DNA of 64,000 nt, from NCBI RefSeq assembly GCF_947495845.1, contig NZ_CANMAO010000006.1, positions 99,667 through 163,666 of the forward strand, written 5' to 3'. A model generated the notes under the pieces. The model searched no databases. It was not told the origin of the DNA and saw only the letters and a program-made list of their open reading frames with translations. Of this stretch, positions 37,515 to 46,113 are shown piece by piece. The position numbers and the translations under genes are program-made. The stretch is from an uncultured Endozoicomonas sp. (lineage in GTDB: Bacteria > Pseudomonadota > Gammaproteobacteria > Pseudomonadales > Endozoicomonadaceae). Position 1 is the first letter of the stretch. The number at the start of each line of letters is the position of its first letter.

Positions 37515-38720
37515 CTACTTAATGTGCTGAAGAATCAGGCCCTTTTCCAATAGCGCTCTTCTAACCAGAGTAAAACCACCATACCACGGGCTGTCATAGA
37601 GGGAAGAGTATACGACTTTGGTCTCAAGATTTGGGTTTACTGATACGGTCTGGGTATTAAGGCAGTGTTTGATGACTGGATGAATTACATCGAATGCCTG
37701 ACACATTTCTCCAGCCAAAACGACCTTGTCTGGGCGTAATAGATTTACTCCCATGGCAATGGCTCTACCAAGATTGCCAGCAGCCTCTTTCAACAGATCG
37801 GTGGCTAATTTGTCACCTTTATTGGCCGCTTTACAGATGGCAGTCATGTCCGCTCTGGCTTTAAGCGTGCTGGGAACACCAGACGCCAGTAGTTTATGGC
37901 ACCGCTCTTCAATGGCTGAATTGCTGACCAGTGTTTCCAGGCAACCAAAATTTCCACAATAACAGCGGGCGCCCAGTGGTTCGATCTGGATATGGCCGAT
38001 TTCACCGACGGCTAACGTGCTGCCTTCATAGAGTTTGCCATCCAGAATCATGCCGGCACCAACACCATTGTGGACGCTGACCAGCAGGCTGTTTTTCACA
38101 TCACGGGTCACTCCAAAGTGATGTTCAGCCAACGCCATGGAGGCTATAAAGTTGTTGATATAGCAGGGAATGCCAAGGGCATTGGAAACGTGCTCAGCCA
38201 GTGGCAGGTTATGCACCGACAGGTGTGGCATAAAGGTCACGATGCCGGTGGCAGAGTTCACCAGACCGGGCGTCGTAATACCAACGCCCGCCAGACAACG
38301 GATATGTTTTTTCTTTTTCCGGAGAAAAGTTTTCAGAGCGGATAATAGCTGTTCGGTAAATTCATTTTCACTGTGGGGGTGCAGTGGTTCTGAATATTTA
38401 GCAAGCAGCTTACCGGAGATATCACAAAGACCAATATGAAGCCGTGTTCTACCGGCTCGGGCTGCAAGAATCTGCAACTGCCCTGGAGCTGGCGCCAGAG
38501 AGGTAGCACGGCGCCCGCGCTCGGAGGTTTGCTGTTCCTGTTCAACAATCAGGCCTGCATCCATTAACTGCCGGGTGATGCGGGTGACACTGCCGGCAGC
38601 CAGACGACACTGTCTGGCAATCTGAATTCTGGATATAGAGCCATGTTCAACAATCGCCTTATAGACGGCTGAAACATTGCGCTCTTTGACAAAATCCAGA
38701 TTGGCAATTACAGATGTCAT
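37515..38720 (-). CDS. nagC: ROK-family transcriptional regulator, NagC/Mlc-like
   Basis: The 401-residue protein has an N-terminal winged helix (GSISRIQIARQCRLAAGSVT, then RQLMDAGLIVE) and a ROK sugar-kinase-like domain. The zinc motif CYCGNFGCLETL and the glycine-rich HNGVGAGMILDG are typical. It closes the nagB-nagA-nagC operon, with a 10-base gap after nagA, as in E. coli. This suggests it senses GlcNAc-6-P and represses nagBAC and nagE. The palindromes at 40786-40810 and 40881-40905 in the divergent control region are the expected targets. Whether it is NagC or Mlc by ligand cannot be fixed from sequence. Confidence 0.85.
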   Translation of the reverse strand: MTSVIANLDFVKERNVSAVYKAIVEHGSISRIQIARQCRLAAGSVTRITRQLMDAGLIVEQEQQTSERGRRATSLAPAPGQLQILAARAGRTRLHIGLCDISGKLLAKYSEPLHPHSENEFTEQLLSALKTFLRKKKKHIRCLAGVGITTPGLVNSATGIVTFMPHLSVHNLPLAEHVSNALGIPCYINNFIASMALAEHHFGVTRDVKNSLLVSVHNGVGAGMILDGKLYEGSTLAVGEIGHIQIEPLGARCYCGNFGCLETLVSNSAIEERCHKLLASGVPSTLKARADMTAICKAANKGDKLATDLLKEAAGNLGRAIAMGVNLLRPDKVVLAGEMCQAFDVIHPVIKHCLNTQTVSVNPNLETKVVYSSLYDSPWYGGFTLVRRALLEKGLILQHIK

Positions 38721-38730
38721 GATATCCCTA

Positions 38731-39906
38731 TCACTGTTGATTCAACTTTAATGTTCCGCCACTGACCGTTCCACGCATCTGGAAACTGTCGTTAAAGATC
38801 GCCAGATTGGCATACTGCCCAATAGCGATGCTTCCCATATTTTTCGCTTGATGGATGGCTCTTGCTGCATTGATGGTTGCCATACGAATCACTGCATTCG
38901 CATCGATTCCGGCGTCAATGCTATTGGCAACCGCTTCAATCATGGTCAGCGCTGAGCCGGCAAGCGTACCATCGGCGTTAGTGCACTTTCCATCTTTGTG
39001 GTAAATGGTCTGACCAGCGAAGAGGAACGTTTCCATTTCAGTGCCGGCAGGCGTTGTAGCATCAGTGACCAATACCAGACGATCGCCCATTATGCGATGA
39101 GCAATGCGCAGGTTTTCAAAGGCCAGATGATGGCCGTCCGCAATAATGCCGGCACCAAGACGCTGGCTATCAAAAACAGCACCGACAACGCCGGGTTCAC
39201 GACTGCCTAACGGACTCATCGCATTGTGTAGATGCGTGGCAAAGGAGGCGCCGGCCTGTTCTGCTATTTTGGCCTGAGCACAGGTCGCATTGGTATGACC
39301 AAGAGAAACGACAATGCCCGCCTTGCTGAGCTTTTCAATGGTGCCTTCCGGACAGGATTCCGGTGCCAGTGTCATCATGGCAACCACATCGGCATTGTCG
39401 CAGATGTAATCGATCATTTCGGCAGAGGGCGTGCGGATAATCTCCGGGTCGTGAATGCCTTTGCGCTCTTTATTCAGGTATGGGCCTTCAAGGTGAGCAC
39501 CGGGAATACGATCCGGGTGCTTTGCCATGTACTCACGGGTGACCTGAATAGCACGGCGCATGTCCTCATCCACGCTGGTGATCAGTGTGGGAAGAAACGC
39601 TGTGCAACCGGATCGAAGGTTTGCTTCGTGCATGGTATCCAGAGTGTCGGCGGATATATCGGCATTAAACAACACACCACCGCAGCCGTTTAATTGGAGA
39701 TCAATGAATCCCGGGCTAACGGTAAGGCCGTGAAGATCGATCTTCTCAACGTTTTCAGGGATATCCTGAACGGAGCAAGTGGCTGAAATACGACCATTAT
39801 CTATAATGATAGCGTTGAAGTCAGGCTGCTCCGGTTGACCGGTCAATGGTTTGAAATTAACCAGTGCATAAGTTTGCTCCGGGCTGAAAGGCGACTCTGC
39901 AGGCAT
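38731..39906 (-). CDS. nagA: N-acetylglucosamine-6-phosphate deacetylase
   Basis: The 391-residue amidohydrolase removes acetate from GlcNAc-6-P. Landmarks are VSPGFIDLQLNGCGG, HLEGPYLNKERKGIHDPE, the metal-binding SLGHTNATCAQAK and HLHNAMSPLGSREPG, and the catalytic Asp region VLVTDATTPAG. The second gene of the nagBAC operon, it starts 15 bases after nagB and ends 10 bases before nagC. Confidence 0.94.
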   Translation of the reverse strand: MPAESPFSPEQTYALVNFKPLTGQPEQPDFNAIIIDNGRISATCSVQDIPENVEKIDLHGLTVSPGFIDLQLNGCGGVLFNADISADTLDTMHEANLRSGCTAFLPTLITSVDEDMRRAIQVTREYMAKHPDRIPGAHLEGPYLNKERKGIHDPEIIRTPSAEMIDYICDNADVVAMMTLAPESCPEGTIEKLSKAGIVVSLGHTNATCAQAKIAEQAGASFATHLHNAMSPLGSREPGVVGAVFDSQRLGAGIIADGHHLAFENLRIAHRIMGDRLVLVTDATTPAGTEMETFLFAGQTIYHKDGKCTNADGTLAGSALTMIEAVANSIDAGIDANAVIRMATINAARAIHQAKNMGSIAIGQYANLAIFNDSFQMRGTVSGGTLKLNQQ

Positions 39907-39921
39907 GTTGAATCACTCCGT

Positions 39922-40725
39922 TCAGGCAAAATCTTTGATGTTGTCGTGTTCAATATCCTGGAAATAACGCAGGGTACGAACTTTCAGATCCAGCGTGGCA
40001 GGATCGTCACAAACCATGATGGATTTTGGGTGCAGCTGCAGGGCAGAGATGGTCCACATATGGTTGACAGAACCTTCCACTGTCGCCTGTACGGCGCGTG
40101 ATTTATCAGCACCAGTGGCCAGGATCATTAATTCACGGGCATCCAGAACCGTACCGACGCCGACAGTCAGGGCCAGCTTGGGTACCAGGCTGATGTCTTG
40201 ATCAAAAAAACGGGCGTTTGCCTGACGGGTTTCAGTAGTCAGGGTTTTGATGCGAGTACGGGATGCCAGTGAAGAGCCCGGTTCGTTAAAAGCAATGTGA
40301 CCATCATGTCCCACGCCGCCCATGAACAGTTCAATACCGCCATAGCTTTTGATGACTTCTTCGTAACGCTGACATTCTGCTTCCAGATCACTGGTGTTGC
40401 CATCCAGAAAGTTGATGTTGGCAGCCGGGATGTCCACATGATCAAAGAAGTTTCGATGCATGAATACCCGGTAACACTCAGGGTGATCCGCCGGAAGTCC
40501 AACATATTCATCCATATTGAACGTGACAACATGAGCAAAGCTAACCTCACCCGCCTGATGGAGGCGAACCAGTTCCTGATAAGTTGGAATTGGGGTGCCG
40601 CCCGTAGGGAGGCCGAGTACAAACGGGCGTTCCGCTGTTGGGTTAAAAGCGTTGATGCGCTGAACAATGTAGCGGGCAGCCCATTGACCAACAGAAGGTT
40701 TGTTCTTGAGAGGGATGAATCGCAT
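39922..40725 (-). CDS. nagB: Glucosamine-6-phosphate deaminase
   Basis: The 267-residue enzyme (266 in E. coli) converts glucosamine-6-P to fructose-6-P and ammonia. It opens [18 protein letters not shown] is the phosphate-binding loop, [10 protein letters not shown] holds the catalytic Asp, and [18 protein letters not shown] is the active-site lid region. It is the first gene of the nagBAC operon and is divergent from nagE across 247 bases with operator-like palindromes. Confidence 0.96.
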   Translation of the reverse strand: MRFIPLKNKPSVGQWAARYIVQRINAFNPTAERPFVLGLPTGGTPIPTYQELVRLHQAGEVSFAHVVTFNMDEYVGLPADHPECYRVFMHRNFFDHVDIPAANINFLDGNTSDLEAECQRYEEVIKSYGGIELFMGGVGHDGHIAFNEPGSSLASRTRIKTLTTETRQANARFFDQDISLVPKLALTVGVGTVLDARELMILATGADKSRAVQATVEGSVNHMWTISALQLHPKSIMVCDDPATLDLKVRTLRYFQDIEHDNIKDFA

Positions 40726-40785
40726 GTATCAGTACTCGAATTTTATATCTGGTGGAAAGTTGTCTAGTTAGTTTCATCATAGATT

Positions 40786-40810
40786 ATTTATTTTTCGATG
40801 GAAAATAAAT
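40786..40810. promoter_or_regulatory. NagC/Mlc-type operator candidate, nagB-proximal
   Basis: ATTTATTTT (40786-40794) and AAAATAAAT (40802-40810) are perfect inverted arms around TCGATGG. This AT-rich arm plus CG-bearing centre is the form of NagC and Mlc operators. It lies 61 bases upstream of nagB and 163 bases upstream of nagE. Binding by the adjacent ROK protein is inferred. Confidence 0.6.
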
Positions 40811-40880
40811 GGCATTAAATTTGTCTGAAAAAGTGTAAAACAGCTGGTTTTTGTTGATCTCTATCAAAGTTTTGAGGGTT

Positions 40881-40905
40881 TATATTTTTTTCCGAAAAAT
40901 AAATA
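40881..40905. promoter_or_regulatory. NagC/Mlc-type operator candidate, nagE-proximal
   Basis: The arms TATATTTTTTT (40881-40891) and AAAAATAAATA (40895-40905) match at nine of eleven positions around CCG. The right arm shares AAAATAAAT with the nagB-proximal site. The two centres lie 95 bases apart, about nine helical turns. In E. coli NagC loops DNA between two sites in the same intergenic region; the same may happen here. Confidence 0.5.
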
Positions 40906-40972
40906 GGTAAGCTGTAGTGGTCATACGCACAAATGTACCTTCTCACTAAAACTATATAACGGTTGATCAATC

Positions 40973-42403
40973 ATGAACGTTTTGGGTTACTTACAGAAAC
41001 TCGGCAAGGCGCTGATGCTGCCCATTGCCGTTTTACCCGTGGCGGCGCTCTTGCTTCGCCTGGGGCAGCCAGACTTGCTTGGCATTCCATTTATGGCAGA
41101 GGCGGGTAACGCCGTATTCAGTAATCTTGCATTACTGTTTGCCATGGGTATTGCCGTTGGTCTGTCTATTGATGGCGCAGGTGCTGCTGCCATCGCTGGT
41201 GCTGTTGGCTTTTTCATTTTAAAAGCAACCACCGCTACCATTAATCCGGATATTGATATGTCGTTCTTTGGCGGCATCATCAGCGGTATTGTCGCCGGAC
41301 ATTCTTATAATCGTTTCCATGCGGCTTCTTTACCAGACTACCTTGCTTTCTTTGGCGGTAAACGACTGGTGCCGATCATGACCGGTCTGTTCATGCTGTT
41401 GATTGGCTGGATCAGTGGGTATGTATGGCCTGGCATTCAAAGTGGTATCGATGCCTTTGGTCACGCAGTTGCCGATTCGGGTGCCATCGGCCAGTTCGTG
41501 TACGGCACGCTGAACCGCGGTTTGATTCCTTTCGGTTTGCATCACGTACTGAACTCCTACTTCTGGTTTGGTCTGGGTGATTTCACTAACGTTGCCGGCG
41601 ATATTGTTAACGGTGACCTGCATCGCTTCTTTGCTGGCGATCCAACCGCAGGTGTCTTCATGACCGGCTTCTTCCCGGTAATGATGTTTGGTCTTCCTTC
41701 TGCTGCATTGGCTATGTATCTGACTGCTGATAAAAGTCGTCGTGCGCAGGTTGGCGGTGTGCTGTTCTCAGTAGGCCTGACGGCGTTTCTGACCGGTATT
41801 ACTGAGCCTCTGGAATTCCTGTTCATGTTTATGGCGCCAGCGCTTTATGCGGCACACGCCGTATTAACCGGTCTCTCTCTGGTCGTGACTAACGCCATGG
41901 GCACCCTGCATGGCTTCGGTTTCTCCGCCGGTCTGTTTGACATGGTGCTAAACTGGGGATTGGCAACTAATCCATGGACACTGGTCGTCATTGGTCTTGT
42001 ATTTGCGGTTATCTACTTCTGTGTTTTCTACTTCGCCATTAAAATCTTCAACCTGAAAACGCCGGGTCGTGAAGATGAAGATGAAACTGCTGGCGCTGCA
42101 GTATCAACAGAAGACAAGCAGGGCATGAGTGATAATGCTTACGAGGCACGCCAGTATTTAAAAGCTATTGGTGGTCTTGGTAACGTCACCAGTATTGATG
42201 CCTGTATTACCCGCCTGAGATTGTCGCTGAACGATCCAGCAGTGGCAGACGAGCGTGTAGTTAAGGCGCTGGGCGCCAGTGGCATGATCCGAGTCGGTGA
42301 GAAAAATCTGCAGATTATTCTTGGTCCAAAGGCAGAAATTATTGCCGGAGAGATGAAAAAGATTGCTGCAGATGAAGATCTGGGTAGTATACGCCTCCCT
42401 TAA
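40973..42403 (+). CDS. nagE: PTS N-acetylglucosamine transporter, EIICB
   Basis: The 476-residue protein has the glucose-family EIIC membrane domain (residues 1-360). This starts with the amphipathic LGYLQKLGKALMLPIAVLP and includes GLIPFGLHHVLNSYFWF and TGITEPLEFLFMF. A linker and EIIB domain follow, with the phospho-Cys in SIDACITRLRLSLND. It lacks the EIIA part of E. coli NagE; that is supplied by the EIIA-HPr-EI fusion two genes downstream, as in Pseudomonas nagE-nagF. It imports GlcNAc as GlcNAc-6-P. The nagBAC neighbourhood supports GlcNAc over glucose. Confidence 0.92.
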   Translation: MNVLGYLQKLGKALMLPIAVLPVAALLLRLGQPDLLGIPFMAEAGNAVFSNLALLFAMGIAVGLSIDGAGAAAIAGAVGFFILKATTATINPDIDMSFFGGIISGIVAGHSYNRFHAASLPDYLAFFGGKRLVPIMTGLFMLLIGWISGYVWPGIQSGIDAFGHAVADSGAIGQFVYGTLNRGLIPFGLHHVLNSYFWFGLGDFTNVAGDIVNGDLHRFFAGDPTAGVFMTGFFPVMMFGLPSAALAMYLTADKSRRAQVGGVLFSVGLTAFLTGITEPLEFLFMFMAPALYAAHAVLTGLSLVVTNAMGTLHGFGFSAGLFDMVLNWGLATNPWTLVVIGLVFAVIYFCVFYFAIKIFNLKTPGREDEDETAGAAVSTEDKQGMSDNAYEARQYLKAIGGLGNVTSIDACITRLRLSLNDPAVADERVVKALGASGMIRVGEKNLQIILGPKAEIIAGEMKKIAADEDLGSIRLP

Positions 42404-42423
42404 AAAGGGTAATTAGTTCAAAG

Positions 42424-42598
42424 TCCTGACCTGCCAGGAATGATGTGCCGGCCATAATAGTGAATACTACTTAACTGGCTGGCATTCATGTTTAGTGAGA
42501 TTGCCAAACTCTGTGCATGTGGAGTGAAGCACTTTCTAATTTCTCGGGCAGGTCACAGAAGGACTGTGATAAGAGTGCCGCGTTTGCGGCATTTTTAT
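42424..42598 (+). other. Structured leader with terminator between nagE and the EIIB gene
   Basis: Within the 243-base gap, TGACCTGCC (42427-42435) can pair with GGCAGGTCA (42547-42555) to close a large domain. Two local hairpins compete with it: TCCTG/CAGGA (42424-42428, 42435-42439) and TCACAG/CTGTGA (42553-42558, 42564-42569). A strong terminator follows: TGCCGC (42576-42581), GTTT, GCGGCA (42586-42591), then TTTTTATT. The layout suggests either a nagE terminator with a processed RNA, or an attenuator that tunes expression of the downstream EIIB and EIIA-HPr-EI genes. Confidence 0.5.
42576..42598 (+). terminator. Rho-independent terminator after nagE
   Basis: A six-base GC-rich stem (TGCCGC/GCGGCA) with a GTTT loop is followed by TTTTTATT. 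It lies 49 bases before the next start codon at 42647. Confidence 0.8.
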
Positions 42599-42646
42599 TG
42601 GAGCATTTCTGCGAATGTATGAGTAGTAACTGGTGGTTGATGAATC

Positions 42647-43081
42647 ATGAGTAGTTTAGGTTTCTTCCAGCGGCTGAAAAAAGCCCTGAATTTATCCGGT
42701 GATGATGCCGTTTCATCAAAACCATCAGCGCCTGTCAGCGAACCACCCGTGTCCGCCAGCACTCCTGTCACAACCGCTTCTGAAACCAGAAAAGCGGTTG
42801 AAATCAATGCTTCACTGTTTGCAAAGCAGTGTCTGAAACTGGTGGGTGGGTATGGTAATGCTACCCGGATTGACGCCTGTGTCACCCGTATACGTCTGAC
42901 CCTGAAAGACAACACTGTAGTCACCGACGCCCAGCTGAAAGCCATCGGTGCGGCAGCTGTCGTGCGTGTAGGTGATAAAAATCTGCAGGTAGTGGTTGGA
43001 CCAATGGCTCAGGACATCGCTGAAGAAATGAAAAAGATCCCTGTTACGGAGGATCTGTCCAAAATTGAGGTTCCTGCATGA
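42647..43081 (+). CDS. Stand-alone PTS EIIB domain protein, glucose/GlcNAc family
   Basis: The 144-residue protein has an EIIB domain (about residues 55-140) with phospho-Cys78 in TRIDACVTRIRLTL and the conserved GAAAVVRVGDKNLQVVVGP. The first 15 residues, SLGFFQRLKKALNL, form an amphipathic helix resembling the start of NagE (LGYLQKLGKALML). A Ser/Pro/Val-rich linker follows. It may be a nagE duplicate that lost EIIC but kept the membrane-touching helix. Its stop overlaps the start of the next gene (ATGA at 43078), so translation is coupled. Since NagE already has its own EIIB, this domain could relay phosphate to another EIIC or act in regulation. Confidence 0.85.
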   Translation: MSSLGFFQRLKKALNLSGDDAVSSKPSAPVSEPPVSASTPVTTASETRKAVEINASLFAKQCLKLVGGYGNATRIDACVTRIRLTLKDNTVVTDAQLKAIGAAAVVRVGDKNLQVVVGPMAQDIAEEMKKIPVTEDLSKIEVPA

Positions 43082-45627
43082 CTTCTACTGTAACTCTCTC
43101 TCTGGTGGCTCCTCTCTCAGGTACGTTACGTTCCATTGATGAGTCTGTTGATCCGGTTTTTGCTGGTCGACTGATTGGTGATGGTGTTGCCATTGATCCC
43201 GAAGATTCTGTAGTCCTTGCACCCTGTGAAGGCACGATCAGCCAGTTACACGACGCTAAGCATGCGGTCGCTATTAAAACCGACGCGGGCTTGGAGATAC
43301 TGATTCACGTTGGTGTTGATACGGTTGTTTTGAAGGGTGAAGGTTTCGAAGCCTTTGTCAGCATAGGCGACAAAGTCACTGTTGGTCAGAAGTTGCTGTC
43401 TTTCGACGCCGAGGTGGTGGGTGCCAAAGCTGCCAGTCTTCAGACCGCTATCATGATCACCACCGGTGAAACCGGTGTCGTCATTAACCAGGGCAGCAAA
43501 GTGACCGCTGGCCAGAGCAAAGTATTTGCCATCGGTGATAACGCTGAGCAAGAAGCGGCGAGTTTGGTATCTGAAGCCGTCCCGGCAGTTCAGCAGGAAT
43601 CCATCACTTTGGTGGAGCCTTTTGTACTGAAAAATCCGGTTGGTCTGCACGCTCGCCCGTCAGCCACACTCATTCAGATTATCAAGCGTTTTAACTCTGA
43701 TGTAACCATTCTGAACCGGGATAACAGTAAAGAGTGTAAAGCCAACAGTCTGACAGCCATGATGGGCTTGTCGACGGTGATGGGCTCTAATCTCGAAATC
43801 ACAGTGACAGGCCCTGATGCACAAGATGCCATGGCTGCGGTGCTTGAAGGGTTCGAGAGCGGTCTGGGAGAAGATGTTTCCGGCTTTGTTGCACCAACGG
43901 CGGCAGAAGCCGAGCCAGAAGAAGCACCACTGCTGGGGCCAGTAGAAGGCGAGGATGGTCGTTTACCGGGCGTTAAAGCAGCGCCGGGCATGGCGATTGG
44001 TAAACTGCGTCATCTGGAGCACGAACTGCCAAGCTACCCGGAAGCAGGTGTTGGCGTTGCAGATGAGCTCGGGCAGTTAGATTACGGTATCCAGCAAGCC
44101 CGCGAAGCATTGCAAAAGCTGGTTTCCAAAATGGAAGCTGAACACGTTGGCGGTCATGCTGAAGTGTTTGTTGCCCATCAGCAGCTACTTGACGACCCAG
44201 CCATCAGTGAGCGCGCTCACAAGCTGATTGAGAGCGGCAAAAGCGCCATGTGGGCCTGGCACAAAAGCTTTCTGGCAGAAGCCGACGATATGCGCAAGCT
44301 GGATAACCCTATGCTGGCGGCTCGCGCTATCGATGTAGAAGACGTTGGTCTTCGAGTGCTGCGTGTGCTCATGGGCATTGACGATGCCAACGAACAAATG
44401 CCGGAAAATACCATTCTGTGTCTGGAAGACATTACGCCGTCTGAAGTGGTCACGCTGGACCGCAGTCGTGTGATTGGTATCGTCACTCTGCATGGTGGCG
44501 CGACTTCCCACGCAGCCATTTTGGCCGGTTCTCTGGGTATTCCATACCTGGTGAACGTGCCTGCCAGCGTACGTGACTACGACAATGGCACCGACGTTAT
44601 CCTGAATACCAACAAGGGTTATGTTCTGGTTAACCCGACGCAGGAAGAAATCGGGAGAACCGTTGCCCGTCAGGAACGTGCTGCGACGGAACATGAAGAA
44701 GCTCTGAAAGTCGCGGATCAGCCTGCGGTGACTCAGGATGGACATCATGTTGAGATTGCTGCCAACATCGCTAACAACGATGATGCAGAAAAAGCAGTGA
44801 AAATGGGCGCTGAAGCGGTGGGTCTGTTGCGTTCAGAATTTCTTTATATGGAGCGTGCGGTTGAGCCGTCGATGGATGAGCAGGTGAAAGCCTATGAAGC
44901 CATTTTGACGACGATGGGCAAAGATCGTCCGGTGATTATTCGTACCCTCGACGTAGGCGGTGATAAGCCTTTGGCTTATCTGCCACTGCCAAGAGAAGAA
45001 AACCCATTCCTGGGTGAGCGTGGCGTGCGTATCGGTATCAATCGTCCGACCATGTTGCGCAAACAGGTTCGTGCGATCCTTCAGGCGGCACATGCCGGCT
45101 ATGCTCGCATCATGTTCCCAATGGTGAGCTCCATTGATGAATTCCGGGCGGTGAAAAAGCTGGTTTTGGAAGAGCAGGAAAACTCCGGCGTGAAGGTAGA
45201 AGTAGGCATTATGATCGAAGTGCCTTCTGCTGCACTGTTGGCGGATCACTTTGCCAAGGAAGTGGATTTCTTCTCAATCGGTACCAACGACCTGACCCAG
45301 TACACCCTGGCAGTTGACCGTGGTCATCCAAAACTGGCGGCTCGTGTGGATGGTCTGCATCCTGCGGTTCTGCGCCTGATTGATATGACCGTAAAAGCGG
45401 CCAACAAAGAAGGCAAGTGGACGGGTATCTGCGGTAGCCTGGCCAGTGATCCGGCAGCGGTTCCTGTGCTGGTAGGTCTGGGTGTTCAGGAATTGTCGGT
45501 GAGTGTGCCGGCCATTCCGGTGGTCAAAGCCCGTGTTCGCAGCCTGAACTATGAACAGTGCCAGCACATTGCCCGTGAAGCACTGACTCTGTCTCTGGCG
45601 GAAGAAGTACGTCAATTGTCGGCTTAA
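43078..45627 (+). CDS. nagF: Fused PTS EIIA-HPr-enzyme I, NagF-like
   Basis: The 849-residue multiphosphoryl transfer protein has three parts. EIIA-Glc type: residues 1-160, His62 and phospho-His77 in LIHVGVDTVV, with the 15-residue spacing of E. coli EIIA-Glc. HPr: residues 180-265, phospho-His191 in NPVGLHARPSA. Enzyme I: residues 290-849, phospho-His478 in GGATSHAAILAG, PEP site with TLDVGGDKPLAYLPLP, catalytic Cys in GICGSLASD. It carries phosphate from PEP all the way to EIIB, so the GlcNAc system needs no general PTS proteins. It is translationally coupled to the EIIB gene and followed by a strong terminator. ptsP at 10629 is a separate nitrogen-branch enzyme I. Confidence 0.94.
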   Translation: MTSTVTLSLVAPLSGTLRSIDESVDPVFAGRLIGDGVAIDPEDSVVLAPCEGTISQLHDAKHAVAIKTDAGLEILIHVGVDTVVLKGEGFEAFVSIGDKVTVGQKLLSFDAEVVGAKAASLQTAIMITTGETGVVINQGSKVTAGQSKVFAIGDNAEQEAASLVSEAVPAVQQESITLVEPFVLKNPVGLHARPSATLIQIIKRFNSDVTILNRDNSKECKANSLTAMMGLSTVMGSNLEITVTGPDAQDAMAAVLEGFESGLGEDVSGFVAPTAAEAEPEEAPLLGPVEGEDGRLPGVKAAPGMAIGKLRHLEHELPSYPEAGVGVADELGQLDYGIQQAREALQKLVSKMEAEHVGGHAEVFVAHQQLLDDPAISERAHKLIESGKSAMWAWHKSFLAEADDMRKLDNPMLAARAIDVEDVGLRVLRVLMGIDDANEQMPENTILCLEDITPSEVVTLDRSRVIGIVTLHGGATSHAAILAGSLGIPYLVNVPASVRDYDNGTDVILNTNKGYVLVNPTQEEIGRTVARQERAATEHEEALKVADQPAVTQDGHHVEIAANIANNDDAEKAVKMGAEAVGLLRSEFLYMERAVEPSMDEQVKAYEAILTTMGKDRPVIIRTLDVGGDKPLAYLPLPREENPFLGERGVRIGINRPTMLRKQVRAILQAAHAGYARIMFPMVSSIDEFRAVKKLVLEEQENSGVKVEVGIMIEVPSAALLADHFAKEVDFFSIGTNDLTQYTLAVDRGHPKLAARVDGLHPAVLRLIDMTVKAANKEGKWTGICGSLASDPAAVPVLVGLGVQELSVSVPAIPVVKARVRSLNYEQCQHIAREALTLSLAEEVRQLSA

Positions 45628-45640
45628 TGATGATGGATCG

Positions 45641-45666
45641 GCCCCATTAAAAAATGGGGCTTTCTT
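45641..45666 (+). terminator. Rho-independent terminator after nagF
   Basis: GCCCCATT (45641-45648) and AATGGGGC (45653-45660) form a perfect eight-base stem with an AAAA loop, followed by TTTCTT. It ends the nagE-EIIB-nagF unit. Confidence 0.9.
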
Positions 45667-45688
45667 CGGCACCTTGTTCCCATGCTCC

Positions 45689-45782
45689 GAGGTTGTTGCA
45701 AAACTCAAAACACCTCGTTCCCATGCTCCGCGTGGGAATGCATACCCCAAACATCAGGGTTGGAGGGTTTCGCAACAACCTC
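45689..45782. repeat. Small palindromic repeat element, MITE/REP-like
   Basis: GAGGTTGTTGCAAAAC at 45689 and GTTTCGCAACAACCTC ending at 45782 are near-perfect inverted ends. The interior has a REP-like hairpin TTCCCATGCTCCGCGTGGGAA. A 20-base stretch of the interior (45711-45730) is almost repeated just outside the left end (45670-45689), suggesting nested or repeated insertion. There is no reading frame. It lies between the nagF terminator and the cbpM stop. Confidence 0.6.
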
Positions 45783-45795
45783 TTGAACTGTTTAG

Positions 45796-46113
45796 TTACG
45801 GGGGCAGAATACCCGGAGTGAAGCGACTAAGCCGTCGTTTCAGATGACGATTTTCGTGTTTCAGTTGATCGAGCTTCCTCAACAAATCCATCGCCAGAGC
45901 AATGCCTGGCCAGTCCACATCAAGTTCGCGGTGTAAGCGCACAGCCTTATTGGTTATCAGCAGCATAGTCGGGCTGAACTGCCATTCCTCGGCGGAAGTG
46001 CCTGACGGCTCTACAATGCCCTGCTCAATAATTTCAATAACGGTTTCTTTGGTTGCACCGGTTCGCAGGCAGACTTCGGTGAAGCTGAAGTGGGTTGTTT
46101 GTGTCTCACTCAT
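45796..46113 (-). CDS. cbpM: Chaperone modulator CbpM
   Basis: The 105-residue protein has a MerR-like helix-turn-helix fold start ([28 protein letters not shown]) and a helical C-terminus ([19 protein letters not shown]). CbpM binds the J-domain of CbpA and blocks its co-chaperone and DNA-binding activities. The gene follows cbpA on the same strand with a four-base ATGA overlap, as in other Gammaproteobacteria. Confidence 0.88.
   Translation of the reverse strand: MSETQTTHFSFTEVCLRTGATKETVIEIIEQGIVEPSGTSAEEWQFSPTMLLITNKAVRLHRELDVDWPGIALAMDLLRKLDQLKHENRHLKRRLSRFTPGILPP

Noticed and set aside
45670..45730. Phage attachment-site pair from the 20-base direct repeat
   Set aside because: The copies lie within and beside a palindromic repeat element and bound no integrase or tRNA, so repeated insertion of the element explains them better.
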